From Prolixibacteraceae bacterium (GTDB lineage Bacteria > Bacteroidota > Bacteroidia > Bacteroidales > Prolixibacteraceae): a DNA stretch of 64,000 bases. Location: contig DOAQ01000027.1 of NCBI GenBank assembly GCA_003506435.1, positions 62,001-126,000 of the forward strand, read 5' to 3'. The position numbers and the translations under genes are program-made. Position 1 is the stretch's first letter. The number at the start of each line of letters is the position of its first letter. Of the stretch, positions 6,597 through 15,601 are shown piece by piece. The notes below the pieces were generated by a model that worked only from the letters and a program-made list of their open reading frames with translations, did no database searches and was not told the DNA's origin.

Positions 6597-9077
6597 ATGA
6601 ATACAAATATGATTGTCCGTGAAATTGATGATGCGATACGATATCGACTGGAAACTTCTGAACTTGAAAACACCATTCATTCAATAATTGCCCATCAAAA
6701 CAATGATCAGGAAGTTCATCAGAAAGATGATAATGAGAAGACTGAAATCCTGGTTATTACTTCCTATCCGCCGAGGGAATGTGGTATCGCAACGTATTCA
6801 CAGGACCTGATCAAGTCGCTTAATCAAAAATTCAGCAATTCGTTATCAATTAAAGTTTGTGCATTGGAATCAGACGAAACCAATTATCCTTATCCGGAAG
6901 AAGTAAAATATATCCTGAAAACATCAATTGCCGGCGAATATGAAAAACTGGCGTTGAATATCAATAATGATAATCATACGAAGATCGTTCTGATTCAGCA
7001 TGAATTTGGCTTTTACCGTGGACAGGGACAAGCATTTCAGCGATTTTTAGAAGCGCTTTCAATACCCGTCGTTATTGTATTCCACACGGTGCTGCCTCGT
7101 CCCGATGAAAAATTAAAATTAAAAGTTCAGTGTATTGCGGATGTTTGTCAATCAATCATCGTGATGACCCATACTTCGTCCGACATTTTAATGAACGATT
7201 ATACTATTTCCCAACAAAAAATATCGGTAATAGCTCATGGCACTCATTTGGTCCCGCATTTAAGCGAAAAATTTCTGAAGGAAAAATATGGGTTGCAAAA
7301 CCGGAAAGTGCTTGCCACATTTGGATTACTCAGCGCCGGAAAGGGCATTGAGACCACGATTGAAGCATTGCCTGCCATTGTTAAGCAATGCCCCGAAGTT
7401 GTATTTCTGGTCATGGGGAGAACTCACCCCGAAGTTGTAAAAAGTGAAGGAGAGAAATATCGCGGGATGCTCGAACAACGAGTTGAACAACTTGCCCTTC
7501 AGGATCATGTCCGGTTTATAAATAAATACCTGGCGTTGCCCGAATTGCTTGAATATTTACAGCTCAGCGACATTTACCTGTTTACGACCAACGATCCCAA
7601 CCAGGCGGTATCGGGCACTTTTGCATACGCCATGAGTTGCGCCTGCCCGATTATTTCCACGCCAATTCCACATGCAAAGGAAGTATTGACCGGAGATACC
7701 GGGATTATTTTTGATTTCCGCAATTCACAACAACTTGCCGATGCCGTTATCCGCTTGTTCAACGACGATGAATTACGCAGAAATATGAGCACGAACACGC
7801 TTCAGAAAATCGTTTCAACAGCCTGGGAAAATTCGGCTGTTGCCCACGCAAACCTGTTCGAAAAGATTGTCGGAAATAACATGAATTTACAATACAACCA
7901 GCCGGAAATCAACCTCGAACACATGAAAAAAATGACGACCGGTACGGGTATCATCCAGTTTTCAAAAATCAACCAACCCGATATCGATTCGGGCTACACC
8001 CTCGATGACAATGCGCGCGCGCTGGTGGCCTCATGTATGTATTTTAAATCAACAGGGGATAAAACCATTTGGGATTACATTCAGAAATACCTCAGTTTTA
8101 TTAAACGCTGTCAGCAGCCTGAAGGCGACTTTGCCAATTACATTGATAAAGGCCACCAATTTACCAGTCAAAACAACGAAGTTAATTTAGAAGATGCCAA
8201 TGGGCGGGCTATTTGGGCATTGGGGTATCTGACATCAATGACGGGCCGGTTACCCTCCGAAATGATTTCGATAGCCGACAAGATCATTGAAAAATCGTTG
8301 TTTCGCATCGATACAATTCATTCGACCCGGGCGATGGCTTTCGCGGTGAAAGGCATCTACTACTATCATAAGACAATAACGTCTCCCGTGAATTTAATGT
8401 TGGTAAAAACATTTGCCAATCGTATGGTACAGATGTTTAAACACGAATCGGGCAAAAATTGGGTCTGGTTCGAAGGTTATTTGACCTATGCCAACAGCAT
8501 ATTGCCCGAAGCTTTGCTATATGCCTGGTTGCTTACCGGGGAACCCGTTTATAAAGACATTGCCATATCGTCGTTCAATTTTCTGTTGTCGCAAATTTTT
8601 AATGGAAATGGCATTGAAGTAATTTCCAACAAAGACTGGTTTAAGAGAGGACAGCAACCCCCACGATTTGGCGAACAACCCATCGATGTTGCCTATACCA
8701 TCATGACATTAAGTAAATTTTACGATGTGTTTAAAGAGGAGGAATATCGCCGGAAAATGGTCGTCGCTTTCAATTGGTTTTTAGGGAACAACCGGTTACA
8801 TCAGATCATTTATAATCCGTGTACCGGTGGTTGTTACGATGGTTTGGAAGAATCGAATGTGAACCTGAACGAGGGCGCCGAGTCGACGGTAAGTTACCTG
8901 ATGGCGCGATTGACCATCGAAAAATACAAGGGTTTATATATCCCGCTCAACGAACAATTGAGGACGCACAACAGGGTGCATTCATCTCAAAAAAAGAGTA
9001 TTGGGCCAGCCAGTTATAGAAAACATCCTGATCGGCTCACCGACATTTCATTGAAGCGTATTCATAATAATACCTGA
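6597..9077 (+). CDS. GT4-type glycosyltransferase fused to an alpha/alpha-toroid domain
   Basis: 826 residues. After a 45-residue charged lead, a GT-B glycosyltransferase starts at about residue 50 (ITSYPPRECGIATYSQDL) and has the nucleotide-sugar half at about 240-370 (FGLLSAGKGIETTIEALP, the SD-Y-LFTT stretch and the retained E of HAKEVL). From about residue 440 to 790 there is a second, repeat-built helical domain (GYTLDDNARALVA, EDANGRAIWALGYL, STRAMAFAVKGI, QPIDVAYTIMTL, GAESTVSYLMARL) that looks like an (alpha/alpha)6 toroid of glycosidases or phosphorylases. Acceptor and donor are unknown. It begins the carbohydrate block, 39 bases before the radical SAM gene. Confidence 0.8.
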   Translation: MNTNMIVREIDDAIRYRLETSELENTIHSIIAHQNNDQEVHQKDDNEKTEILVITSYPPRECGIATYSQDLIKSLNQKFSNSLSIKVCALESDETNYPYPEEVKYILKTSIAGEYEKLALNINNDNHTKIVLIQHEFGFYRGQGQAFQRFLEALSIPVVIVFHTVLPRPDEKLKLKVQCIADVCQSIIVMTHTSSDILMNDYTISQQKISVIAHGTHLVPHLSEKFLKEKYGLQNRKVLATFGLLSAGKGIETTIEALPAIVKQCPEVVFLVMGRTHPEVVKSEGEKYRGMLEQRVEQLALQDHVRFINKYLALPELLEYLQLSDIYLFTTNDPNQAVSGTFAYAMSCACPIISTPIPHAKEVLTGDTGIIFDFRNSQQLADAVIRLFNDDELRRNMSTNTLQKIVSTAWENSAVAHANLFEKIVGNNMNLQYNQPEINLEHMKKMTTGTGIIQFSKINQPDIDSGYTLDDNARALVASCMYFKSTGDKTIWDYIQKYLSFIKRCQQPEGDFANYIDKGHQFTSQNNEVNLEDANGRAIWALGYLTSMTGRLPSEMISIADKIIEKSLFRIDTIHSTRAMAFAVKGIYYYHKTITSPVNLMLVKTFANRMVQMFKHESGKNWVWFEGYLTYANSILPEALLYAWLLTGEPVYKDIAISSFNFLLSQIFNGNGIEVISNKDWFKRGQQPPRFGEQPIDVAYTIMTLSKFYDVFKEEEYRRKMVVAFNWFLGNNRLHQIIYNPCTGGCYDGLEESNVNLNEGAESTVSYLMARLTIEKYKGLYIPLNEQLRTHNRVHSSQKKSIGPASYRKHPDRLTDISLKRIHNNT

Positions 9078-9115
9078 TTTAAAACAATACCTGGTAATTA
9101 ATAAAAACACGGACG

Positions 9116-10615
9116 ATGAATGTATTATTAGTATATCCGCAATATCCCGATTCTTTCTGGAGTTTTAAACATGTTATGCGATTTATAGCAAAGAAAGCAT
9201 CTGTACCGCCCCTTGGCTTAATAACCGTCTCTGCAATGCTCCCTGCAACATGGAAGAAAAAGCTCGTGGATATGAATGTTTCAGCGCTTCAACCAAGGGA
9301 TTTACTATGGGCCGATTATGTTTTTATCAGCGCCATGTCCATTCAAAAAGAATCGGTTGATAAAGTTATTGAGCTTTGCCTGAAGTATGAAGTTAAAATT
9401 ATTGCCGGTGGCCCGCTGTTTACCCAGGAATACAGCAATTATCCGCAAATCGATCATTTTATTTTAAATGAAGCAGAAATTACATTACCCATGTTCCTGA
9501 AAGATCTGGATGATGGAATACTTCCTGAAAGAATTTACGAAACGGATGAGTTTGCCGATATTACATTAACTCCTGTTCCCGATTATCAGTTGTTGTCGGC
9601 GAAAGACTATGTTACCATGAATATTCAGGTTTCACGCGGATGTCCCTTCTCATGCGATTTCTGCGAAATAACTTCACTGCTGGGGCACAAGGTTCGAATG
9701 AAAAATACCAGCCAGATTATAGCTGAGCTTGAAATACTTTTTAATTTGAATTGGCGTGGTCCCGTATTTATTGTCGACGATAATTTTATTGGAAACAAAA
9801 ACAAAGTAAAAAACGACTTGCTCCCGGCCATGAAAGAGTGGATGCAAACACACAACAATCCGTTCACGTTCAATATCCAATCTTCGATTAATCTTGCTGA
9901 CGATGAAGAATTGATGTCGTTAATGGCCGAAACAGGTTTTACTTCCACATTTGTTGGTATCGAAACCCCGGACGAAAAATCACTTCATGAATGCAACAAG
10001 GGGCAGAACAAAAACAGGGACCTGCTACACTGTGTAAAAAAGATACAACATGCCGGGTTACAGGTTTCAGGCGGGTTTATTGTCGGTTTCGACACGGATA
10101 CCTCATCTGTTTTTCAAAAGCAAATCGATTTTATACAGCAGAGCGGAATTGTTTCGGCAATGGTCGGGTTGTTGAATGCCCCCAAAAATACGACACTTTA
10201 TAACCGGCTCAAAGCTGAAAACAGGCTAACAGCCCAATCGTCCGGTAACAATACCGATTTATCCATCAATTTTGTCCCCGTAATGGATCATCAGGAATTA
10301 CTGGATGGGTATCAAAAAATAATTCAAAACATCTACGCAACAAAACCCTATTACAAACGAATCCGTCGGTTTCTGCTGAACTACCGGCAAATTCAGACAA
10401 GGCAAAAGAAAATGAAATTTTCCTATCTCTCCAGTTTTTTTAAATCGCTTTTTATTATCGGCATTGTAAACAAAGGCCGGAGCGAATACTGGAAACTATT
10501 GATATGGACGCTATTCAGGCGACCCACCTTATTAAAAGATGCATTGACATTTGCTGTGTATGGCTATCATTTCAGGACAGTATATGGACTGATGGACAAA
10601 AATAGTTATTCATAA
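9116..10615 (+). CDS. B12-binding-domain radical SAM protein with DUF4070-like tail
   Basis: 499 residues. An N-terminal cobalamin-binding-like Rossmann domain (about 1-145, with PPLGLITVSAMLP) is followed by the radical SAM cluster motif CPFSCDFCEI, with cysteines at about 176, 180 and 183, a TIM-barrel core (VDDNFIGNK, GIETPDEKSL, GGFIVGFDTD), and a basic helical C-terminus of DUF4070 type (YQKIIQNIYATKPYYKRIRRFLLNY). The same order occurs in class B radical SAM methylases acting on lipids or terpenoids such as HpnP, but the substrate here is unknown. A shortened paralogue lies at 1-489. Confidence 0.88.
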   Translation: MNVLLVYPQYPDSFWSFKHVMRFIAKKASVPPLGLITVSAMLPATWKKKLVDMNVSALQPRDLLWADYVFISAMSIQKESVDKVIELCLKYEVKIIAGGPLFTQEYSNYPQIDHFILNEAEITLPMFLKDLDDGILPERIYETDEFADITLTPVPDYQLLSAKDYVTMNIQVSRGCPFSCDFCEITSLLGHKVRMKNTSQIIAELEILFNLNWRGPVFIVDDNFIGNKNKVKNDLLPAMKEWMQTHNNPFTFNIQSSINLADDEELMSLMAETGFTSTFVGIETPDEKSLHECNKGQNKNRDLLHCVKKIQHAGLQVSGGFIVGFDTDTSSVFQKQIDFIQQSGIVSAMVGLLNAPKNTTLYNRLKAENRLTAQSSGNNTDLSINFVPVMDHQELLDGYQKIIQNIYATKPYYKRIRRFLLNYRQIQTRQKKMKFSYLSSFFKSLFIIGIVNKGRSEYWKLLIWTLFRRPTLLKDALTFAVYGYHFRTVYGLMDKNSYS

Positions 10616-10734
10616 TATTCAGGTGAAAATGGGAATATTCATTTGGTTTCCCGGTAGTTATCGGGATCGTTGGTTCGGATTCAGTCAGAAAAACAAACGC
10701 GAATACAGAATTTACAAAAAACAAAATTGAACAG

Positions 10735-13128
10735 ATGGAAACAGACAACCTGAAAATATTGCCGCAATTGACAAATGAAGAATTTGAAAATATAAATGCA
10801 TACTGGCGGGCTGCAAACTATTTATCCGTTGGGCAGATATATCTCCGGGACAATCCGCTTTTGAAAGAGCCGCTAAAAATTGATCATATCAAGCCAAGGT
10901 TGCTGGGCCATTGGGGAACAACGCCTGGTTTAAATTTCATCTATGTACATTTGAATAGATTGATCAAAGATCACGATTTGAATGTAATTTACATTGCCGG
11001 TCCCGGACATGGCGGACCCGCTTTGGTCGCCAACACGTATCTCGAAGGAACATACAGCGAAGTGTATCCAAGTATTTCACAGGATTCTGTCGGCATGAAA
11101 AAGCTGTTTACCCAGTTTTCTTTTCCCGGAGGAATACCCAGTCATGTTGCCCCCGAAACGCCGGGTTCTATTCACGAAGGCGGCGAACTTGGTTATTCGT
11201 TGGTGCATGCTTATGGGGCAGTTTTTGATAATCCCGACCTCATAGCCTGTTGTGTTATTGGCGACGGTGAAGCCGAAACAGGTGCGCTTGCTGCGGGCTG
11301 GCACTCCAATAAATTTTTAAATCCATTATATGACGGCGTTGTTTTGCCGGTCCTTCATCTAAACGGATATAAAATTTCCAATCCAACCGTTCTGGCAAGA
11401 ATAAGTCAGGAAGAATTGACCAGCTTACTGGTTGGCTATGGTTATAAGCCCTATTTCGTTGAGGGCGACGATCCTGAAATCATGCATCGGGAAATGGCCG
11501 CGACAATGGATAATATAATTGCTGAAATTCAATCCATTCAGGCAGATGTCCGGTCAAACGGGTTTACCCGGCGACCGCAATGGCCCATGATTGTCTTGCG
11601 TACGCCCAAAGGCTGGACAGGGCCGAAAGTGGTAGATGGAATTCAGATTGAAGGTACATCACGTTCACACCAGGTTCCATTATCCGAATTGGCGACCAAA
11701 CCCGATCATATCCGGATTCTTGAAGAGTGGATGAAAAGCTACAAACCGGAAGAACTTTTTGATGAAAAAGGGAAATTAAGGCCCGAACTGTCTGATCTTG
11801 CCCCAAAAGGAACGCGTCGCATGGGCGCCAATCCTCACGCCAACGGGGGTATCCTTCTCAAAGATCTCAATATGCCCGATTTTCGCAACTATGCAGTGGC
11901 GGTAGAGATTCCCGGAAACACAGAAGCGGAAGCCACCCGCGTGATGGGCCAGTTTTTAAGAGACGTAGTCAAATTGAATGCTGAGAATAGGAATTTTCGG
12001 GTTATGGGACCCGATGAAACAGCCTCAAACCGGTTAAGTGCACTGTTCGAGGAAACCGATCGGGTATTTACTGAAAAGATTTTTCCTGAAGATGAGCATA
12101 TTGCACACGAAGGACGAGTGATGGAGGTTTTGAGTGAACATTTATGCCAGGGCTGGTTGGAAGGATATCTTCTTACCGGAAGGCACGGGCTGTTTTCTTG
12201 TTACGAAGCTTTTATCCACATCATCGATTCCATGTTCAATCAACATGCAAAGTGGTTAAAGACAACAAGACACATTCCTTGGCGCAGGCCGGTTGCTTCT
12301 TTAAATTATTTGCTTACTTCTCATGTCTGGAGGCAGGATCACAATGGTTTCAGTCATCAGGATCCGGGCTTCATCGATCATGTCATTAACAAAAAAGCAG
12401 AAATTGTTCGTGTCTATCTTCCGCCCGATGCCAACACACTGCTTTCGGTGACCGACCATTGCCTGAAGAGCCGTCACTATGTAAATGTTATTGTTGCCGG
12501 GAAACAACCGTCTCTTCAATTTTTGGATATTGATGCGGCAGCAAGTCATTGTACTGCCGGAATTGGTATATGGGAATGGGCCAGCAACGACATGGGCGGT
12601 GAACCGGATGTGGTAATGGCTTGTGCAGGCGATGTGCCAACTCTTGAGGCGTTGGCCGCAGTTGATATTCTCCGGCAAAATTTCGCGGAACTAAAAATCA
12701 GGTTCATCAATGTGGTCGATTTGATGACTATTCAGTCAGCAAACGAACATCCCCATAGTTTGTCAGATAAAGATTTCGATGCACTTTTTACTCAGGACAA
12801 ACCAGTCATTTTCGCATTTCATGGTTATCCGTGGCTGATTCACCGCCTGACTTACAGACGAACAAACCATTCCAATTTTCATGTACGTGGATTTAAGGAA
12901 GAAGGGACCACCACCACTCCGTTTGATATGTTGGTGATGAACGACCTTGATCGTTTCCATCTCGTTATGGACGTTATTGACCGGTTGCCAATGCTTGAAA
13001 GGATTGGGGCTCCCGTCAAACAAGCGATGCAGTCCCAAATATCAAAACATAAACAATACATTTTATCACATGGCGATGATATGCCCGAAATACGTGACTG
13101 GAAATGGCCGGGAACAAAAAAAGATTGA
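10735..13128 (+). CDS. xfp: Xylulose-5-phosphate/fructose-6-phosphate phosphoketolase
   Basis: 797 residues, the normal length for the family. The enzyme uses thiamine diphosphate and phosphate to split xylulose-5-P (or fructose-6-P) into acetyl phosphate and glyceraldehyde-3-P (or erythrose-4-P). Visible signatures are YLSVGQIYLRDNPLL, GHWGTTPGLNFIYVHLNR, AGPGHGGPA, the diphosphate-binding GDGEAETGALA, and SHVWRQDHNGFSHQDPG in the pyrimidine domain. It sits inside the stress/carbohydrate block rather than beside pentose-phosphate genes, suggesting that acetyl phosphate output is tied to this regulon; that link is inference. Confidence 0.96.
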   Translation: METDNLKILPQLTNEEFENINAYWRAANYLSVGQIYLRDNPLLKEPLKIDHIKPRLLGHWGTTPGLNFIYVHLNRLIKDHDLNVIYIAGPGHGGPALVANTYLEGTYSEVYPSISQDSVGMKKLFTQFSFPGGIPSHVAPETPGSIHEGGELGYSLVHAYGAVFDNPDLIACCVIGDGEAETGALAAGWHSNKFLNPLYDGVVLPVLHLNGYKISNPTVLARISQEELTSLLVGYGYKPYFVEGDDPEIMHREMAATMDNIIAEIQSIQADVRSNGFTRRPQWPMIVLRTPKGWTGPKVVDGIQIEGTSRSHQVPLSELATKPDHIRILEEWMKSYKPEELFDEKGKLRPELSDLAPKGTRRMGANPHANGGILLKDLNMPDFRNYAVAVEIPGNTEAEATRVMGQFLRDVVKLNAENRNFRVMGPDETASNRLSALFEETDRVFTEKIFPEDEHIAHEGRVMEVLSEHLCQGWLEGYLLTGRHGLFSCYEAFIHIIDSMFNQHAKWLKTTRHIPWRRPVASLNYLLTSHVWRQDHNGFSHQDPGFIDHVINKKAEIVRVYLPPDANTLLSVTDHCLKSRHYVNVIVAGKQPSLQFLDIDAAASHCTAGIGIWEWASNDMGGEPDVVMACAGDVPTLEALAAVDILRQNFAELKIRFINVVDLMTIQSANEHPHSLSDKDFDALFTQDKPVIFAFHGYPWLIHRLTYRRTNHSNFHVRGFKEEGTTTTPFDMLVMNDLDRFHLVMDVIDRLPMLERIGAPVKQAMQSQISKHKQYILSHGDDMPEIRDWKWPGTKKD

Positions 13129-13212
13129 TTATAAGTAAAATACGCAGGAGGCTTAAACTGAAATCAGTAATGAAAACCTTTTGTGCAATATATTATCATT
13201 AAAAGAATCAGA

Positions 13213-13596
13213 ATGGAAACAAAAAGATTATTAGGCATTTGGATGGATCATTCAATTGCTCATTTAATGGAATTTAAGGATAATCGGATCGGAACGAATA
13301 CGATTGTTGCACAGGTGGGAGAACAGGATGAACCACTAAACACACTCGATGAAAGCATGATACAAAACAAAGAGCAAAATGAACTCTCCGATTATTTTAA
13401 GCGGTTAGGCGAGGTTATCGCTGATTATGATGATATAGTCCTCTTTGGGCCAACCGATGCAAAAAATGAGTTAATGAACTCATTAAAAGATGACCGTCAT
13501 TTCAATAAAATAAAAATCACGGTAAAAACATCCGATAAGATGACTGAAAACCAACGGTATGCTTTTGTAAAAGAATACTTTAATTCCGGAGAATAG
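13213..13596 (+). CDS. eRF1-domain-3-like (baeRF-type) small protein
   Basis: 127 residues from the ATG at 13213; the longer frame from 13183 adds ten residues with no support. LGIWMDHSIAHLMEF at the start, DDIVLFGPTDAKNELMNSL in the middle and KTSDKMTENQRYAFVKEYF at the end match short proteins related to the C-terminal domain of bacterial eRF1-like (baeRF/translational machinery) proteins. These are proposed to act near ribosomes under stress. The gene ends eight bases before the PIG-L gene and is probably cotranscribed with it. Confidence 0.6.
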   Translation: METKRLLGIWMDHSIAHLMEFKDNRIGTNTIVAQVGEQDEPLNTLDESMIQNKEQNELSDYFKRLGEVIADYDDIVLFGPTDAKNELMNSLKDDRHFNKIKITVKTSDKMTENQRYAFVKEYFNSGE

Positions 13597-13604
13597 GCAT
13601 CAAA

Positions 13605-14249
13605 ATGACTGAATTACGATCAACGTCTGTTGCCGTTATAGTTGCCCACCCCGATGATGAAACCTTATGGGCAGGAGGAACTATTCTGGGCCACCCATCG
13701 TGGAATTGTTTTGTAGTTTGTCTTTGCCGTGGAAGCGATACCGAACGTGCCCCTAAATTTTACGATGCATTGAAAGTTCTTAAATCAGAGGGAATAATGG
13801 GCGATCTTGATGATGGGCCTGAACAGGAACCATTGGCTGAAAAAGAAGTTGAACAAGCAATACTTGGTTTGTTGCCTCCAAAGCATTACGACCTGATTAT
13901 TACCCATAACCCAACCGGGGAATATACCAAACATCTCAGGCACGAGGAGATAAGTAAAGCCGTGATATTGCTTTGGCAAACAAAGAAGATATCGGCCAAT
14001 GAGCTTTGGACCTTTGCTTACGAGGATGGAAATAAGAAATATTATCCCAGGCCAATCGAAAACTCCTCTGTTTGCCGAACACTTACAAAACGGATTTGGT
14101 TGAAAAAATACAGCATCATTACAGAAACTTACGGTTTCGAAAAAAATGGGTGGGAAGCAAATACAGTAACAAAAGCTGAATCCTTTTGGCAATTTTCAAA
14201 ATCAGATGAAGCTAAAGAATGGCTTAATAATGGAGGAATTATTTTATGA
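13605..14249 (+). CDS. PIG-L family deacetylase
   Basis: 214 residues. The zinc-site motif AHPDDETLWAGGTIL at about 13-27 and a later THNPTGEYTKHLRHEEISKA carrying the third zinc-ligand histidine identify an LmbE/PIG-L N-acetylglucosamine-type deacetylase. Family members remove acetyl groups from GlcNAc-linked lipids or from thiol or antibiotic precursors. With two glycosyltransferases and a glycosidase nearby, an amino-sugar conjugate is a reasonable guess but is not shown by the sequence. Confidence 0.88.
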   Translation: MTELRSTSVAVIVAHPDDETLWAGGTILGHPSWNCFVVCLCRGSDTERAPKFYDALKVLKSEGIMGDLDDGPEQEPLAEKEVEQAILGLLPPKHYDLIITHNPTGEYTKHLRHEEISKAVILLWQTKKISANELWTFAYEDGNKKYYPRPIENSSVCRTLTKRIWLKKYSIITETYGFEKNGWEANTVTKAESFWQFSKSDEAKEWLNNGGIIL

Positions 14250-14381
14250 AACGAGCCATGAGAGCCATACCTCTCACACAAGAGCATGATTATTTTGGCG
14301 AGTTCCATCCGTTATTGAGGTAGATGAAAGAATTTCAGGAATATACGAGAATTTCAGGAACTAAAATTGAAAAATAAACAG

Positions 14382-15524
14382 ATGAAAGTATTGGTATTAT
14401 ATGATTATCCTCCTTCACCAGGGGGGCTTGCAACCCAGGGGGATCTTCTGTATAGGGGGCTTCTTGAAATGGGTATTGATGCCCATGCAGTTCATTTTGA
14501 ATCGGCGCAGGAAAAGGAGTGGTACTACCGCTGGTTCGAACCGGATGTTGTTGTTGGCGTAGGTTACTGGGGACACACGCCACAGTTGGTGCTTCACCCG
14601 CAACGATACGGGGTACAGCCTGTACCCTGGTTAGTAGCCGATGGTTACATTGCAAACTACCAGGAAGTTCTGAATGCCCTGCCATTGATACTGGTAACTT
14701 CCAATTGGGTGAAGGAGATGTATGTCCGCGATGGTATTAATGGCGATAAAATTGAAGTGTTACCGGTTGGCTGCGATACCGATTCGTTTATTCCATACAG
14801 CAAAGATGACCCGAAGATTATGGCTGTGCGCGAGGCATTGGGTATTTCACCCGACCAGTTAATGATCCTCACTGTTGGTGGCGACGCTGCCTCAAAAGGT
14901 GCCCAGGAAGTTATGCAGGCGCTCGCTATTATTGATGCCAAAGCGCCCGACTGGAAATATGTTTGCAAAGTATGGCCCCAACCACGCACCAAAGCTCAAA
15001 ACTTGCTCGATCTGGAAATGGCAGTAAACCTGGGCATCGAAAAGAATGTCATTTATACTACCAATACGATTTCCAGAACGTTCATGCCATACCTGTTTGG
15101 AGCTTGTGATATTTACGCAGCACCCTCCCGTCTTGAAGGATTTGGAATGCCACAGGTAGAAGCCGGCGCCTGCGAAAAACCGGTTGTCAGTATAAAAGCC
15201 ATGGGAATGCTGGATACGCTTATTCATGGAGAAACCGCATTTCTGGCAAAAATTGCACATAAAATTGTGGTAAACGAAGTCATACTTGGAGCAGAATCCG
15301 GTTTTGAGGATCAGCACAAAGTAGTTTTTAACGTGCCCCGCACAGTCGATTACCGGGCGAATGTTCAGGATATTGCCAAACACCTGTTGACCCTGATGAC
15401 CGATCAGTCGCTGCGCGTTAAAATGGGCAAAGCCGGCAGGGAAAGAGTGGTGGCAAATTTCGACTACCGGGTTGTGGCAAAACGATTCGTACAAATCATA
15501 AACGATAAATTGGGAATATCCTAA
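14382..15524 (+). CDS. GT4-family glycosyltransferase
   Basis: 380 residues from the ATG at 14382 (MKVLVLYDYPPSPGGLATQGD); an in-frame TTG five codons earlier is less likely. The N-terminal half has the glycine-rich PPSPGG loop. The C-terminal half has ILTVGGDAASKGAQEVMQAL, APSRLEGFGMPQVEAGACEKPVVS (the EGFG...E donor-sugar motif) and a final helix (GKAGRERVVANFDY). It is a retaining GT-B enzyme using a nucleotide sugar. It is paired with the glycosidase 77 bases downstream, which may act on its product. Confidence 0.88.
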   Translation: MKVLVLYDYPPSPGGLATQGDLLYRGLLEMGIDAHAVHFESAQEKEWYYRWFEPDVVVGVGYWGHTPQLVLHPQRYGVQPVPWLVADGYIANYQEVLNALPLILVTSNWVKEMYVRDGINGDKIEVLPVGCDTDSFIPYSKDDPKIMAVREALGISPDQLMILTVGGDAASKGAQEVMQALAIIDAKAPDWKYVCKVWPQPRTKAQNLLDLEMAVNLGIEKNVIYTTNTISRTFMPYLFGACDIYAAPSRLEGFGMPQVEAGACEKPVVSIKAMGMLDTLIHGETAFLAKIAHKIVVNEVILGAESGFEDQHKVVFNVPRTVDYRANVQDIAKHLLTLMTDQSLRVKMGKAGRERVVANFDYRVVAKRFVQIINDKLGIS

Positions 15525-15601
15525 TTTAAAAATGGGAAGGACAAAATAAAGTGATATTAATTTTCAAAACTTCAAATCGTATCATCTTTAAATTTTAAAA
15601 C

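Noticed and set aside
12301..12678. A 125-residue minus-strand frame within the phosphoketolase gene
   Set aside because: It is antisense to a well-supported enzyme and has no recognisable domain.
14892..15494. A 200-residue minus-strand frame within the GT4 gene
   Set aside because: It is a shadow of the real gene; its content is rich in Cys/His/Phe with no family pattern.
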